Shown here piece after piece: positions 46,690-59,205 of a stretch of DNA of 64,000 nt; position 1 is the stretch's first letter; every line of letters starts with the position of its first letter. Where the stretch lies: contig JBBHKE010002423.1 of assembly GCA_037447655.1 (NCBI GenBank), forward strand, positions 27,501 to 91,500. The letters run 5' to 3'. This stretch comes from Zygnema cylindricum. Its lineage: Eukaryota > Streptophyta > Zygnematophyceae > Zygnematales > Zygnemataceae. The notes under the pieces were generated by a model. The model made no database searches. It saw only the letters and a program-made list of their open reading frames with translations, and was not told the origin of the DNA. The position numbers were made by a program, and so were the translations under genes.

Positions 46690-48900
46690 CTATAGGTTGA
46701 GATGAATGAGAGAGTATATGATAAGCCTCTTGTTTAATAGTGTAAACGACTTTGACGCAAACCTTACCAATTCAGTGTCGCACCATACCATACACAATGG
46801 TACACTCCCATCCATGCGAGCAACGAGGCTAATATATCCCTTTCCAAGCAATATGTTGGTTGCAAACACAATGTTAACTCCATATAAGCGCAGGGTGTGG
46901 AGAACTTGCACGTAAAAGGTCATACGCCAAACGACGTGCGGATAAAATAGGTGGCGTTTGCATCTACACACCATCCCTCGACATTAATATACAAACCTTA
47001 ACGTGCATGGGGTCGAGTAAAAGTTGGGGCCTCTAAGATAATTTAAAATTGAACGGTCGTTAGTTGTTCTAAATTGTGCTCATGCAGTTGAAATTTATTA
47101 AATGCAACGAGCGATAAATAAGGTGAAACCTCAAACATATATAGTCCAATTTATGACCGTTTTCTCCGCCTTCAATATCCTCACCCATTATGCACGCACC
47201 TTTTTGACACCATTGTGCATACTATTTTTTTCCTTATACAAATAATATGATACACTATTTATACAGCCAATACATTGGCTATTGTTTTTATAAACATTGT
47301 TTTGTAGGGTTTGAAGGTTTTATAAAAACTTGAACAAAAACATGCGCAATAGTACGTATTTTGTTATACTACTCACGTTTTTGTTTGCTATTAATGCTAA
47401 CGAATCATTGCCACTTATTAATTTCATGGTTGTTTTTTTGTCTAATGACTTGGTATGAATAAACAAGACTATTATGTGGTAACAAAAATTAAATTAACAA
47501 CGAAAACAATCTCGACATTTATTATTAAAACTTAATGCAACAATAATAATAATAGCGACATTGTTTGATTCCATGGCACAAGCCAAAAAAAGAGCCTCGT
47601 GGAACGAAAACATGCCTTTCTCCACTTTAAGACGATATAGGTTAGAATAGAGACACCATCGACAACCAGACAAGATGTAACGGCAGGCGCCACCAAATCC
47701 GAATCACCTAAATATGTGCCAAAGGGGGTTATGGCCACGAGAACAAAACGTAAACCACCGTTTGAAATTGGGAGGCTAACTTGTTGACTACCAAGCAGTC
47801 CTTGTTAAAAAAGCCATGCTTATGTAACACACTATGAACTTTTGTCGTCAAAGTTATTTATAAAACTAAAAAAATACGTTAATGGTAAAGTCGAGTGAGA
47901 TAGAGAGGACATTTTACAAATTAACCTATTGGGAATTTGAAAGCTTATATAGGTAGTCACGGTTTGTGGGGTCTTCCTATTGTGGATCACAAACATTTTC
48001 GTTTACGATAGAAAAGGTTCTTACGGAGGGGACCTAAATATGTGGTACCCTTTTTGGGAGATTTGATACGAAAACCCATAGGGAAAGGGAGGTTAAGAGG
48101 CAAACCTGTGGGCATCAAGTTGCACGCTTATATGGTTTAAAAAATGAATTATTCTTACTAAGTTGCTCAACAAAGGTATCAGTAACTAAGTGGTGACCCA
48201 AAATATGCTTATCATTCCCGCTATCGACACGAATAAACAACAAAGGGGAGTCGTGGATTATGGTCGTAAAGCTCGAAGATGGCCAAAGCAAAAAAAGTTG
48301 TCTTTAAGGGATCACCTTCACGAGTGTAGTCGTAAATTTTAAGGTGACAACATCACCCAAGGGGAGTCGTGGATTATGGTTGTAAAGCTCGAAGATGGCC
48401 AAAGCAAAAAGAGTTGTCTTTAAGCGATCACCTTCACGAGTGTAGTCGCAAATTTGAAGGTGACAACATCACCCAAGGGACTTTTGAGAGGAAAGATGAT
48501 AATAACGTATGACCTACGGTAAAATACACAATTGACGGGGAATATTTAATTGATACGCGATGACACATATTTAAGTTATTGAATGTCTAGTTAATATTGT
48601 TGAAGGTGTAACCACATCCACCTGAAAGACCACTCAATCTGAATGTAGATCCAAAAGAGCCCAGAGACGGTGAACCTCTTACCCCCTTTAGTACCAACAC
48701 CAAACTTGTGTGGTTATGCTTTTTAGATTTGGAAGTGCATAGCGCAAGTCAGTAGTGAGTATAAGGCATCTCCAGTAGTTATAGGGCATCCCATACTTTA
48801 TTGAAAAGCGCAATGGTAAACCATCCGAGTCCACGGGAACAAAACACGCATCATTATTACTCATTAGGTTACTAGCTTAACTCTTTATTAGCATTACATA
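46690..48900 (-). pseudogene. Decayed unidentified coding fragments
   Basis: Several minus-strand fragments in shifting frames look protein-like in composition, with hydrophobic/polar alternation over 40-90 residues. Examples are GKGYISLVARMDGSVPLC (about 46840), FVLVAITPFGTYLGDSDLVA (about 47725), FIRVDSGNDKHILGHHLVTD (about 48210) and FVPVDSDGLPLRFSIKYG (about 48835). Stops and frame changes separate them. I do not recognise the family; a mobile element or virus-derived sequence is possible but unsupported. Part of it is tandemly duplicated (48243-48474). Confidence 0.3.
48243..48474. repeat. 116-bp tandem duplication
   Basis: Two direct copies, 48243-48358 and 48359-48474, start AAGGGGAGTCGTGGATTATG and differ at only a few bases. 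The period is 116 bases, not a multiple of three, so the duplication broke any frame running through it. Confidence 0.93.
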
Positions 48901-49190
48901 CGCTGATTTGTTCTGCCACGCAATGGTAATGGGATATGGCATTCTTAGCATTAATTTATGATTTTGGGTAAAGAAACCACGCAAGTTGAGTGATTTCTTT
49001 CTTTCGGCCTGCTTTTCCTTTAAGTTTGCTTCCACATGCGTTTGGCTTTCCAGTTTTGTTTTCAACTTTTATTTTTTGTTTTTTGTTCCCGTACTCGGAT
49101 GGTCGACATACATCAACATACAAAACATTGTGGCGCAGCGGAAATTGACGTGACGTGACACAATACGCAACAATACACCAAGGAACACTA

Positions 49191-49683
49191 CACCGTTAAT
49201 CGCTATTAGCGTAATGAAACAATTAGCGTTATTTACGCTATTCGGGAATTTCATTTTTTTCCAAAAAAATATTTATTATAATTTATCATTAACTCTAATT
49301 TGTCACCTGCTTTGTAATAATTGTCGGCGCATAATATCTTCACACTAAAATATGTGCATGTACGAAATTGGTCAAATCGTACGCCATTTCATTGCTGACC
49401 TCATTTCATCGTTTTTTTTCAGAAGCACGTTTACATGTGCGCGCGACAGCGTAAATATTTGTTCTGTACTTTTTTACTTTAAAAATTACAAAATAGTACG
49501 GATATGACAGACCGTACACCACACTATTTAAAACGGCACTGTATTAGAGTTATTAATCATAGTAAGTGTGGTACCTCAATTAACGTTTAAAAACATTTAG
49601 AATGATTAATTCTATTTGCGAATTTGCCGAAATAAACAGGGTACCTCAATTAGAGTCATGAACGCTAATAGCAATTCACGGTG
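49191..49683. mobile_element. CACCGCGAATCG-family MITE, long type, complete
   Basis: Starts CACCGTTAATCGCTATTAGC and ends GCTAATAGCAATTCACGGTG, TA on both sides, 493 bp. Its interior (TTGTCGGCGCATAATATCTTCACA) is shared with the copy at 61620-62133, making these two a distinct subgroup. Confidence 0.9.
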
Positions 49684-50658
49684 TACTAGCATCAATAACA
49701 CCGATGCGGTGCGTTTCAACAAAAAATAATATCAATGATATTAATGTTAATTTTTGTAATTCGTGCCGAATAGAATTATGGACGTCAATAAACCCACACA
49801 CTAACTAGTTTAGACCACTTAGTAGCTAATCGCGGTGCAGTAGACACCCCTCCAGACTGGAGGATGTCCTTCTTTGTAAACCGTGATGCGAAGGATGTAC
49901 AGGTTGTGTGCACCTAGCAGTATAGGTGTTCACATAGTGGGCCTAAAAAAAAAAATTGGCAAAGCCAAAATGCCTTGTCATTCCAGTGCAAAAATAGTTG
50001 CGTTGCATAGCAAACAAAATTTTGCATATATATAACCTGGTGTTCCCATTTTAAATGCTTTCCAAGAAGCATGTCCGTGAATACAGTGTAATAAATACCC
50101 TGTGTATTACATATTTTTGTCCTTCTTGACATGAAAGTACAAAAGCCTTTGGTCATCGAAGACATAAATGTATCTAGACTTGTCTATATTGATGTTAGCT
50201 GCCTCAGGTTCCCTAACTGAAGTAGACTTCAAAAAACAAATAAAACTGAAAAATCCAGGTAGTAGTTATTTCAAGTGACATTCATACGAGCTCCAGCTTT
50301 CGTCCTGTAATGAAAAATATTTAACAGAATATAGAATCAAATGGAGACATTAAATCTGCCAAAAATAATCAAACTATTTACCATATAGATCTAGGAAAAC
50401 CTCTCCCGACTACTGTACAAGGAAACTTCTTAACAAGAGAAAGGTAAAAAGCTCCAAAAACCTACAATGGATAAATTTAATCCTAAACATACAAAATCCA
50501 ATTTTTCCTACAGCCAATCGGCAAGCCCTTCTTAAAATGGAAGCATAACAAAATGGCATTACCTACAAGACTTTCCTTCAATTTTTCAAAGACTAAAAAT
50601 CCATTTTACCTGAAAAAAATGTTATTTCTAGAGAATGAAGAATCAAAATCGTCAACGT
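49684..50658. other. Spacer and 3' region of the PPR gene
   Basis: AT-rich unique sequence, the right part probably the 3' UTR of the minus-strand PPR gene whose stop is at 50659. No other feature is seen. Confidence 0.4.
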
Positions 50659-53600
50659 TTAGGTTGGCATTGACCGCTCAACTTTTGTTTTCTTCTTATA
50701 CTTCTTGGAATGCAAATGTTCACTAGTTATACCAGCGAGCTCCAATATATCCGTGCCAAACCCTAACCGAAGATCAGTATCTTCCAATTTTCCTGAAGAC
50801 ATGAACAAGTCTCTAAATGTCTTGTCACTCTCCTCGGAGTCATCCTCTCTTGTCTCATCTTCTCTATTCTCCTTCGTCTCAAGAGAGACCTGTCTCTCTC
50901 CGTGTCGATCTTCTGACTTTCTTTGAAAAGAGGTATCCACCAACTTTAAAACAGGTTTCCACTCTTCTCCCAACCAGGATACATCTCCAGCCTCGGGCCT
51001 ATCGGGAGATCTTGTATCGGCATAACGCGATTCCCGACTCCTTCCTTTATTCAAACTCAATGTTTTATAGGATTCCCCACTCCTCCCATTATTAAGATTC
51101 AATCTTTTAGAGGAACTAGCTTCAGTTTTCTTATCGATTTCGGCTACTACAATTGCTACTGGACTTTCAAACCTCTTCCATGTGCTGATTAGAGAATTAC
51201 CTGTAACTCTCCTCTGGTCACCCGCCATCTCCTGGTTTTGAGACCGAATTTCTTCCTGTCTCAAAGATTGCTTTCCTTGAGAGTGTTGGAGAACTGGAAA
51301 GGCAGTAGAAACAGAGTCCAAAATTGCAAGAGGACGTCTTAACCCCGTTTCTTCCTTCACATTCCTGACAACTGAAGGAACCAAACCATCCACAGGTTCT
51401 CTCTCAAAAGATACATCATTCCCTTCTAGCAAAGGAGAAGCAATTTCTCCTTCGCACTGTTTTTTCTGACTGATTCCATCCTCTTTTTCCTCTCCAAACA
51501 GCAATTTCTTTTCACTAAGTTGTCGTACCAATCCATCCGTAGATATTGCTGATGATACCTGGATAGAATCTAATTCACATTTTACCGACAAATCAGATAC
51601 CGAGACTCCTAATTCTGGCTCTTGATTATGCAAAAATCCCAGATCCTGCCCCTTCCCTTCTTCCAAAGAAACCACAGGATCATCCCTCACTTCTCCAAAC
51701 GCCTGTTCAGCCTTTCCTGTATTGACAGACGACTCCTTCATGTTGCCCTTCACAGCTTCCTTTCCTCTCTCTTTCCCAACTTTCTTCCCTGTCCCTTTCC
51801 TCTTCTTCTGCCTGTGAACTACCTCCACCCCATCGACCACTTTTACCGCCCCTTTCAGACCCCACACCTTTCCCCTCCTCACATCATCCAGCCACGTCAT
51901 TAACGCAGTTTGAGGCTTTAAACCTTCAGACTCCATCTCTACAACAAGTTTTTCCGCCTCTCTGAACCGTCCTACTAAAAGATATCCTGCGATTCTCGAT
52001 GAATAAGTTGACTCAGTAGGCTTTATCCCAGCCTTCTTCATTTTTTCAAACCAAACCTCTGCTTTCTTGTAGTAGCCTGCCTTGCTATATGCACCAATTA
52101 AAGAGTGGAAAGTGTGTTGATTAGGTTTCACTCCAGCTGCTTCCATACACTCTAGCCAGATAAGAGCCCTCCCAAACATTTTTCTCCGAGCAAATGCGTT
52201 TATAACACATGTGTAGGTCACTTCGTTAGGGTAAAGGTCACCAACTTGCATTTCCCTGAAAAATAATCATAGTTCAAATACATTTGTCAGGCAAAAGGAA
52301 AGGCGCAATATGGGAATCAAAGCTTCGGTTATGGATTATGTTTTGAAAGACGTGGGTAAGAAATAAGGAAAATGCATAGATTGAGAGGGCATAACTCATT
52401 TGTAATTTCAACTTTTTGAATACAGAATTAGATAGAGGGGAGAACCAGCGTCCTGTACCTGAATAGTTCTTCCAATTTCTCGAGCTCGCCGACTCTACTG
52501 TAAGCATTGAGAAGAGTGTTGTAAGATACCCTGTCTGGCCTGCAAAATCATTCAACCACCATAATTAGAGGTGGTGCCATGCCAGATACCTATGAAACGA
52601 AAGTACCAAGAATACAGGAGAAAATGCATGGATGCTCTCCTGACCATTTTTCCTTCACTGTTACCTACTGTATAAACATGTAAAAATAATAATTTATTTC
52701 AACAACAACGGACAATGAAAACCAGAATTTTATGTTTGTTATTCGACAAAAAATAACATGAGTGCAATACTTTTTCATGTCATCTACCATAATTCCCTGC
52801 TAATATCGCTTAAAACATTGTCAGAAAAAATGTATACAAAGTTTTTTTTTCTCCCATTTCAGGAAAATCGCCACTATGTGAGGGTCAAACATGTTTCTCC
52901 CCCAGTTATGCCATATTTCATCCGGAAACCCCTTTTTTCATGGGCCTTTTCCTTCAAATGCATAGTGGGGGGGATGGAAACCTTGCACACCTGATCTCTC
53001 TTCTCTTTTCCTTCATCTCCAGAAAAAGCTCTTCCGCCTCTTTTATCATTTGGTTCCTTGCAAATGCTGCGAGCATCACATTATAAACTCTCAAAGGATC
53101 CTCCATTTTTGCGACCCAACCTTCACCTACCATTTGCCTAAACAACGCCTCTGCCTTATCCAGTTGTTGTTTCTTCTCATAAGCTTGCATCATAGCCATC
53201 CATGTCACTTCATTTGGAGCCAATTCAGCCTTAAGCATCCTATTCCACAACTTCCACATGCTGGACAAGTCTCCCCTCTCGCCATATGCCCTAATTAAGA
53301 GAGTATATGTCCAAGTAGATAAAGGCAACTTCTTTTTCTCCATAAAGTTCAGCAGCTTTTCTGCTGAGCCGACCTCACCTGCTTTCATGTAACCTAAAAT
53401 CATTGAATGATAAGCCTCCAAAGCATACAAACCCCCGGATTCCATCTCTGAAATCACTTGCTCTGCTCTAACGACATTCCCTAGCTTCACCCACATGTCA
53501 ACTAAAATAGTAAAAGTGAACTCATTTGGCACTATTCTCCTTTTCTTCATTTCCAAAAATATTTTTTGCGCTTTATCAGGCAAACCTGCTTTGGCATAAC

Positions 53601-56600
53601 TGTCCATTAGGTCTGTAAATGTTCGGTTTGATGGAGAACAGGCTGTAGGCATTTGTGAAATTATGGCCTCCGCCTTCGCAAATTCCCCATTTCGGGCATA
53701 GCAAGAGATGAGGCAATTGTATGAAACAGAAGAGGGCTGGAGACCAAAACGGAGCATGGCCGCGTGGAACTCCTCAACCTGCACCAGATAAGAAGCCAAA
53801 AATAAATGGAAAAAAAAAGAAAGTAAAAAAAAAGCTTGAAAAACAAATATGGAGCCTTCAACCGAATGAGGACAGCTGAATGAAGACTGTGGTAGGCTCC
53901 AGCAGCAAGAGTTCATGACTCCACATGACAAAAAAACTTATGATGTTGAAACATGTTACGTAAAAAACACTAGAAATAAATCATGAAAAAACAATTCCTG
54001 CAACATAATACATTTCAAGTTTTTTACAAACCCAACCATCAAGGATAACACTAGTCTTCCAAGTCATTGATAACACATTTTTCCAAAACGCAACTCAGAT
54101 GTCAAATAAGCTAATTCTTCACAAAAAAGGCACTTCAAAAATACTTCACCTTTTGCAGTTTTCCAGCCTTCCCATACACGTCCATAAGAGTAGTATATGT
54201 TGTCAATGACGGCGAGCACCCTGCAGCTTCCATTTTCTTCAAGATCCTTTCCACATCTTCGAACAATCCCAACCGTCCATAACCATGAACAAGAACAGAA
54301 TATGCCGCTGTATCCAATGTAAGACCAAGCTTTGACATTTCCTCCAGTAACAATTCAGCTTCCCCAGGACGACTGAGCTGAGAAAGAGCATATGCTACAG
54401 CGCCACATGTCACAATATCTGGAATAAAATGACTTGCCCTCATACTGGTGAATAGTGCAATAGCATCCCTATATCTGCAAAGTACATTCAAAGACGTTGA
54501 GAATGTCAGTTATGAAAATACTTCCGGATTCTGTGGAACATAAGTCTTTGCGGCATATATGTATTGGCGTCAGCCGTCATCCTCCAACATATTTCAAAGA
54601 CAGCCATGGGTGTCTTCATACAGTCAACAACAAAAGACTAAATGTATGGACTCCAATTCCAAACAGGATTGGAGCTAATGCAGTATAGAAATAACTGAGT
54701 TGCACAACTCATCCTGTCTATATCTAATAAGCACCATCATTAGAATCTTGTCGGGAAAACATCACAGTTTCCAAACGATACGATAGTAAAATATCATCAT
54801 AATTTCCAGCCAAATCAAGGATGAGAGAAAGTAAGGGTCAAAGGATCAATTGGGAATTCTGATTCAGTTCAAATGATGTGATCTTGACAATGGGAGATAA
54901 AACAGATTCTATAGCCCATTCTATTTCAGCTTCAGTAGTATGATGGAGAGACAGCTGAAATTATAATAGAATCACCCAGAAGTGAACCCAGCTTGGGACA
55001 TTTTTAAATTTGTCCCATAATGGAGACAAGCTTTCATAACAAGGCTTCAAAGATTCATCGAAACGCTCCAACCTCCGCAAACGAGCGATTAGCTTGCCTA
55101 ATGATTTCAAGAGGAAAGTGAATTTTTTTCCAGTTCCCACCATAAACAATCATCTATATAATGAGCCCGGTTTGTAAACCCCCTGTTCAGCTTAACCCAA
55201 TACCTCTTAAGAAAGAAAAGGCCCACCTGCCCGCTTTCACATTGTGGCTTATGGCTGACGAATATGAGAACGCATCTGGACGACATGAAGATCTCCCACT
55301 TGACAACTCCTCCATAATTGTTGCTGCTTTATCAAACATCTCCACCTTGGCATACGCATTCATAAGAGCATTGTAAGTAAAAACATCCCTCTCAAGCTCG
55401 AGGTCACCCATGAATTCAAAAAATTCCTGCGCCGATTTCACATCATTATGACGTCCTGCGATTGCTATGAGCTTGGTCAGAGTATGACTGCCAAAATTCC
55501 TTTTCAGGCGTCTTTTAGCCCATTTGATTATCTGGAAGACAAACAAACGAGTCTCCCCAGTAAGATATTGCTGTATTCTCAGAAGTGCATTCTCCCCTTT
55601 GACAACAAGACAACAAGAAAATGAAAAAGAGGCATACAACCACAACATGTGCTTTTAAAGGTTCAAAACATTCAGAATTCCCCTTTTTTATCAATCATAT
55701 GAAGATAAATTTGAGCGATTTTGCAAATGATCTGACCTATTCAAAACCACCGAGACACAAAATCGACAGATCCATACGACTACTGATTCATCTAATGTTT
55801 TCCATGGAAACCTACATTAATGATGGCTGCTTAGAAATTGAAACCATTGCACAATTCTATAACAACTTTAACTCAAACAGCCTAACTTGAAACAATGAAG
55901 TTTTCAAGTCCAGTTTGTCCAGTTCAGTTCTTCACCTCAAAAACTTTACCCGGTTGCTGAGATACAATACACGCCTCCAGTAATGTCAACAGATTGATTG
56001 ACGCCATATCCTCCAAATTCGAATCCATTATTTCTATCAGCTCCTCCACTGTTGTCGCGGCTAAAACCTCCAATTTCAGCTTTACCACTACACCTGCTCC
56101 CTCACCAGCTAACCAAATCGGAGTAGAACCTTCACCTGTCTCTCTCCCCTTAGTTTTTCTTTTCCTTGTAGGTTTAGAACTTGTAAGTTTAGAACTTGTC
56201 TGGCCATTGCCTCGACTATTTTGCGCCATTCCCCGACTCCTTCCATTCTCCCATGGTGCAATATCTGTTGGCAATAACTCTTTTCCAGGTATTGACAAAA
56301 TATCTTGATCGCAGGGAATCTCAACTGGGATTGTAACGATTGCCAAAGGATTGTCCTGTCCAGCAATCTCCCTTTTTCCATCTTTCCAAAATTCTACGGC
56401 AATTAAATCTTCATTGCCCTCGAAATCCTCAGAATCGACCAAATGGTTGTGAGTCTTGTCAGAAGGTGACCAGTTACATTTACTAAATGTATCGTCTAGT
56501 TCAAACTCTTTCTCTATGTGATCCATACCCTCTCTTTCCAAATCTGATCCAGCCTCCAAAAGTCCACGTCTACCCTTACTGGCAGATACAAGTTCCTCAG

Positions 56601-57153
56601 AATTCTTATGACCATTCTCTTCTTCACTTAGAGACGATAATGATGATGATAATGATGATGATGACGATGACGATGATGACTGCAAGACATGATGAACTTT
56701 AAGAAGAGTTCCTGAATCCTCACAATTGTCGACAATATGAACAGTTTGGTTTTTACCCAATTCACCGCATGTCACACGATAAAGCCTACGAACCTGTGGT
56801 GTTTGCAACTTTGTCAGAGAATTACTCTGTGTATTACTAAGTCTAAACTTCAAACCAGAAGCAAACTGCCTTTTATTGAAACAAATTTGGTCCTCAATTG
56901 ACTCACTGGATCGAATCGAGGCATGGCTGGGTCTTCTGCAATCCAATTTAAGTACAATTTTAGAGTGGATGAATTTGATACATGGTTTTGTTACTAAAAA
57001 ACCCTCAGTCTTACAGGCTTTCCTGCAAATGCCCACAGGTAATTTTTGCAGAGACCCGTAAGGAGGCCCCATATTTCTGCTACTTATCCACAAGTGCCTC
57101 TCAAGATCCATAGTTCCAGCCATAGACCGAAAGGTTGTCACGTCACAGCTCAC
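50659..57153 (-). CDS. P-class pentatricopeptide repeat protein, 6 exons
   Basis: Exons in gene order (minus): 57153-55936, 55531-55227, 54474-54150, 53778-52991, 52539-52459 and 52255-50659. They total 4314 bases, in phase, giving up to 1437 residues; an in-frame ATG at 57123 would give 1427. The first 400 residues are non-repeat, basic at the start like an organelle transit peptide, with a Ser run near residues 160-180. About 17 repeats of 35 residues follow (GSHTLTKLIAIAGRHNDVKS to EKLVVEMESEGLKP). All repeats are the plain P type, which in plants bind organelle RNA for stability, splicing or translation. The splice joins fall inside repeats and restore their 35-residue spacing, which supports them. 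The last 400 or so residues are a charged low-complexity tail ending KKKTKVERSMPT; I see no SMR, E or DYW domain. The specific RNA target cannot be told. Confidence 0.92.
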
Positions 57154-57842
57154 AATTCCAAATGTGAGGACTAGAATGGATCATTTTCACAAAAATAACT
57201 GGAAAATACCAGATACATGGAAACTTTTTCCGGCTCAATATGTCTAAATTGTCAGGTGATAAGCTGTGCTGTTATTGTCTTAACATCCCTGAAAGAAAAC
57301 AACTAGCTTTAATTAGAAAAATAATCGGTAATTGCGAGAAACGTAAGCGACCAAAAGTTAGAGAAAAACCTGCATGAATTTACACAATTGTGACAAAACA
57401 TGTCTTTACTGGAAAAACCTATATTACGACATCATATCCCACAGTTTGAAAATAACCCCTGCTTCGGCTGCGACGAAAATAATGTAAAATTGCCACTGCA
57501 TTCTCGAACGCCACAGTTGGAAAATTGGCTTGAACACCACCGCTGCTGAGCTTCAATATAAAATTTCTGGCGGTATGGCAGTCCCTGAGGTTCTTTTTAT
57601 GACGCCGACACCATCCTTTCCGGTGGCACTTTTAGCTTCTTTATATTTCGTATCACGGTTCCGTACAGCTTTTGCTTCGCCGCCCTGCAAAAGTACAAAT
57701 CTATGTTTCTAAACGTGCGAGTTTCCTGTGTGGAATACCGTTGCCAATGGAAGGCATATCTTTCCATTTTCTTATTGCGGCCGCAAGAAAATGGAACGAG
57801 ATATTTACCTGACTTCCGCACGGTTTTTGCGAGTTTTCGCTA
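57154..57842. promoter_or_regulatory. Upstream region of the PPR gene
   Basis: Unique sequence between the PPR start and the MITE at 57843. The part nearest 57153 should hold its 5' UTR and promoter on the minus strand. A small palindromic CTTATTGCGGCCGCAAGAA lies at 57770-57788. No gene is seen. Confidence 0.35.
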
Positions 57843-58050
57843 CACCGTGAATCGCTATTAGTGTTAATGTTATTTTCGTCTCTTGAAACATTTTTTCTCC
57901 GTACAGACACGTCCAATTGTGGATCTGACGGTTGCACTTGAATATTAAGACTCTCAGCTTCCGATTGGCGGTCTCAAATCGAGAATCGGACAAGTGTGTA
58001 CGGAGAATATATGTTTTAAGTGGCGAAAACACAAGTAGCGATACACGGTG
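57843..58050. mobile_element. CACCGCGAATCG-family MITE, short type
   Basis: Starts CACCGTGAATCGCTATTAGT and ends AAGTAGCGATACACGGTG, TA on both sides, 208 bp. The left 60 bases (TAATGTTATTTTCGTCTCTT) match the single end at 63089, while the core differs from other short copies. Confidence 0.8.
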
Positions 58051-58436
58051 TAGCGGTAATGTATCGATATGTACTTTATAGTCGATATGTATTACAAACA
58101 TCCGAGGCTCCTCAGAAGGTTGAATCCTCTACATTGCTCCATTGCTGGCCATATCGGATCTCTCATCATATCGGAACTACGGCGTGGGCCAGAGGCAGAG
58201 GTCGCAAAAGTAAAAAAAAATCATACCCGAAACCGACAGTTTTTTTTTTTCAAAATCTGAGTAACCGACGCCCGACCGGGTTATGTCACGCTCCAAAATT
58301 GTTAACCGTTAACAACCGGCGTTTACGAAAATAAAAGTTAACCGAAACTCGATTTTTCGCGACTAACCGTACCCGCCCGTAACCAAAAAAGTACAAAATT
58401 ACAACGCTCGTTGTTATTAGCGTTAAGCATTTATTA

Positions 58437-58922
58437 CATCGCGAATAGTAATTATCGTAAATAAAATATTAATGTTATCCATTCTAATTTATATTTTTTC
58501 GTTTTTTCAAAAAAAAGTTTTACTCTAGTTTATCAGTAACTCTAATTTGGGTTTCATTCCGTAATAATTATCCGTTTTGAATATCTTTTAGGTACACATA
58601 CAAAATCTGACAAACGTGCAATTTCCCGTCATTATGACGTTTGCACTACGCGGTTTGTGAAAACGCAGTTACATCATAACGGCATGTATTAAACCATTTT
58701 TTGTATTTTTTTCGTTAATACGTTACAATTTAGTACGGTCAGACACCCATCGTAAGCCACACTATTTAAAACGACAATATACTAGAGTTGTTAACGCTGA
58801 TTCAAAAAATACCTTAAATAATGTAAAGAAAAATTTAGAGTTATTTGTTCATTTTAAGATTTTTGGGTCAAAATTCGTGGTGACGGAATTAACGTTAAAA
58901 ATGCTAATTACGATTTGCGGTG
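58437..58922. mobile_element. CACCGCGAATCG-family MITE, long type
   Basis: Starts CATCGCGAATAGTAATTATC and ends GCTAATTACGATTTGCGGTG, with TA at both sides, 486 bp. Interior GACGTTTGCACTACGCGGTTTG is shared with the copies at 8352 and 30124. Confidence 0.82.
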
Positions 58923-58954
58923 TATTGTTAATGGAAAATTATGATTAATAATAC

Positions 58955-59075
58955 TATTTAATGCAAGGAGACGTGGCAGGTTATAGTCCACGTCTTTAAA
59001 TGATGTTGTTAACTATATTTTGTTATTTTTGGCTATATGTAGTAGCGACTTATTAACACTGATAACAATGAGTGG
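58955..59075. mobile_element. Partial short-type MITE
   Basis: Contains the short-subfamily core GACGTGGCAGGTTATAGTCC followed by AACACTGATAACAATGAGTGGAGTAG, a decayed right end. The left end merges with the neighbouring MITE. Confidence 0.45.
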
Positions 59076-59205
59076 AGTAGTGGTACATCTCCCTTTGTAA
59101 AAAAACAGCTCGTGTACCTCTTCTTTTTACTATTTTGTCTTTTAGCAATCTCCTTTTACGAATATTTTATTTCCTCGACAGTCCCCTCCTTCAAGAAATT
59201 TGCTC

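Noticed and set aside
46690-48900. Reading the decayed fragments as a viral capsid gene
   Set aside because: Only a general protein-like look; no diagnostic motif could be named.
55961-55967. Earlier splice donor GTAAAG in PPR exon 1
   Set aside because: Using the later GTGAAG at 55935 keeps phase 0 and gives GKVFEIIKWAKRRL, so it was preferred.
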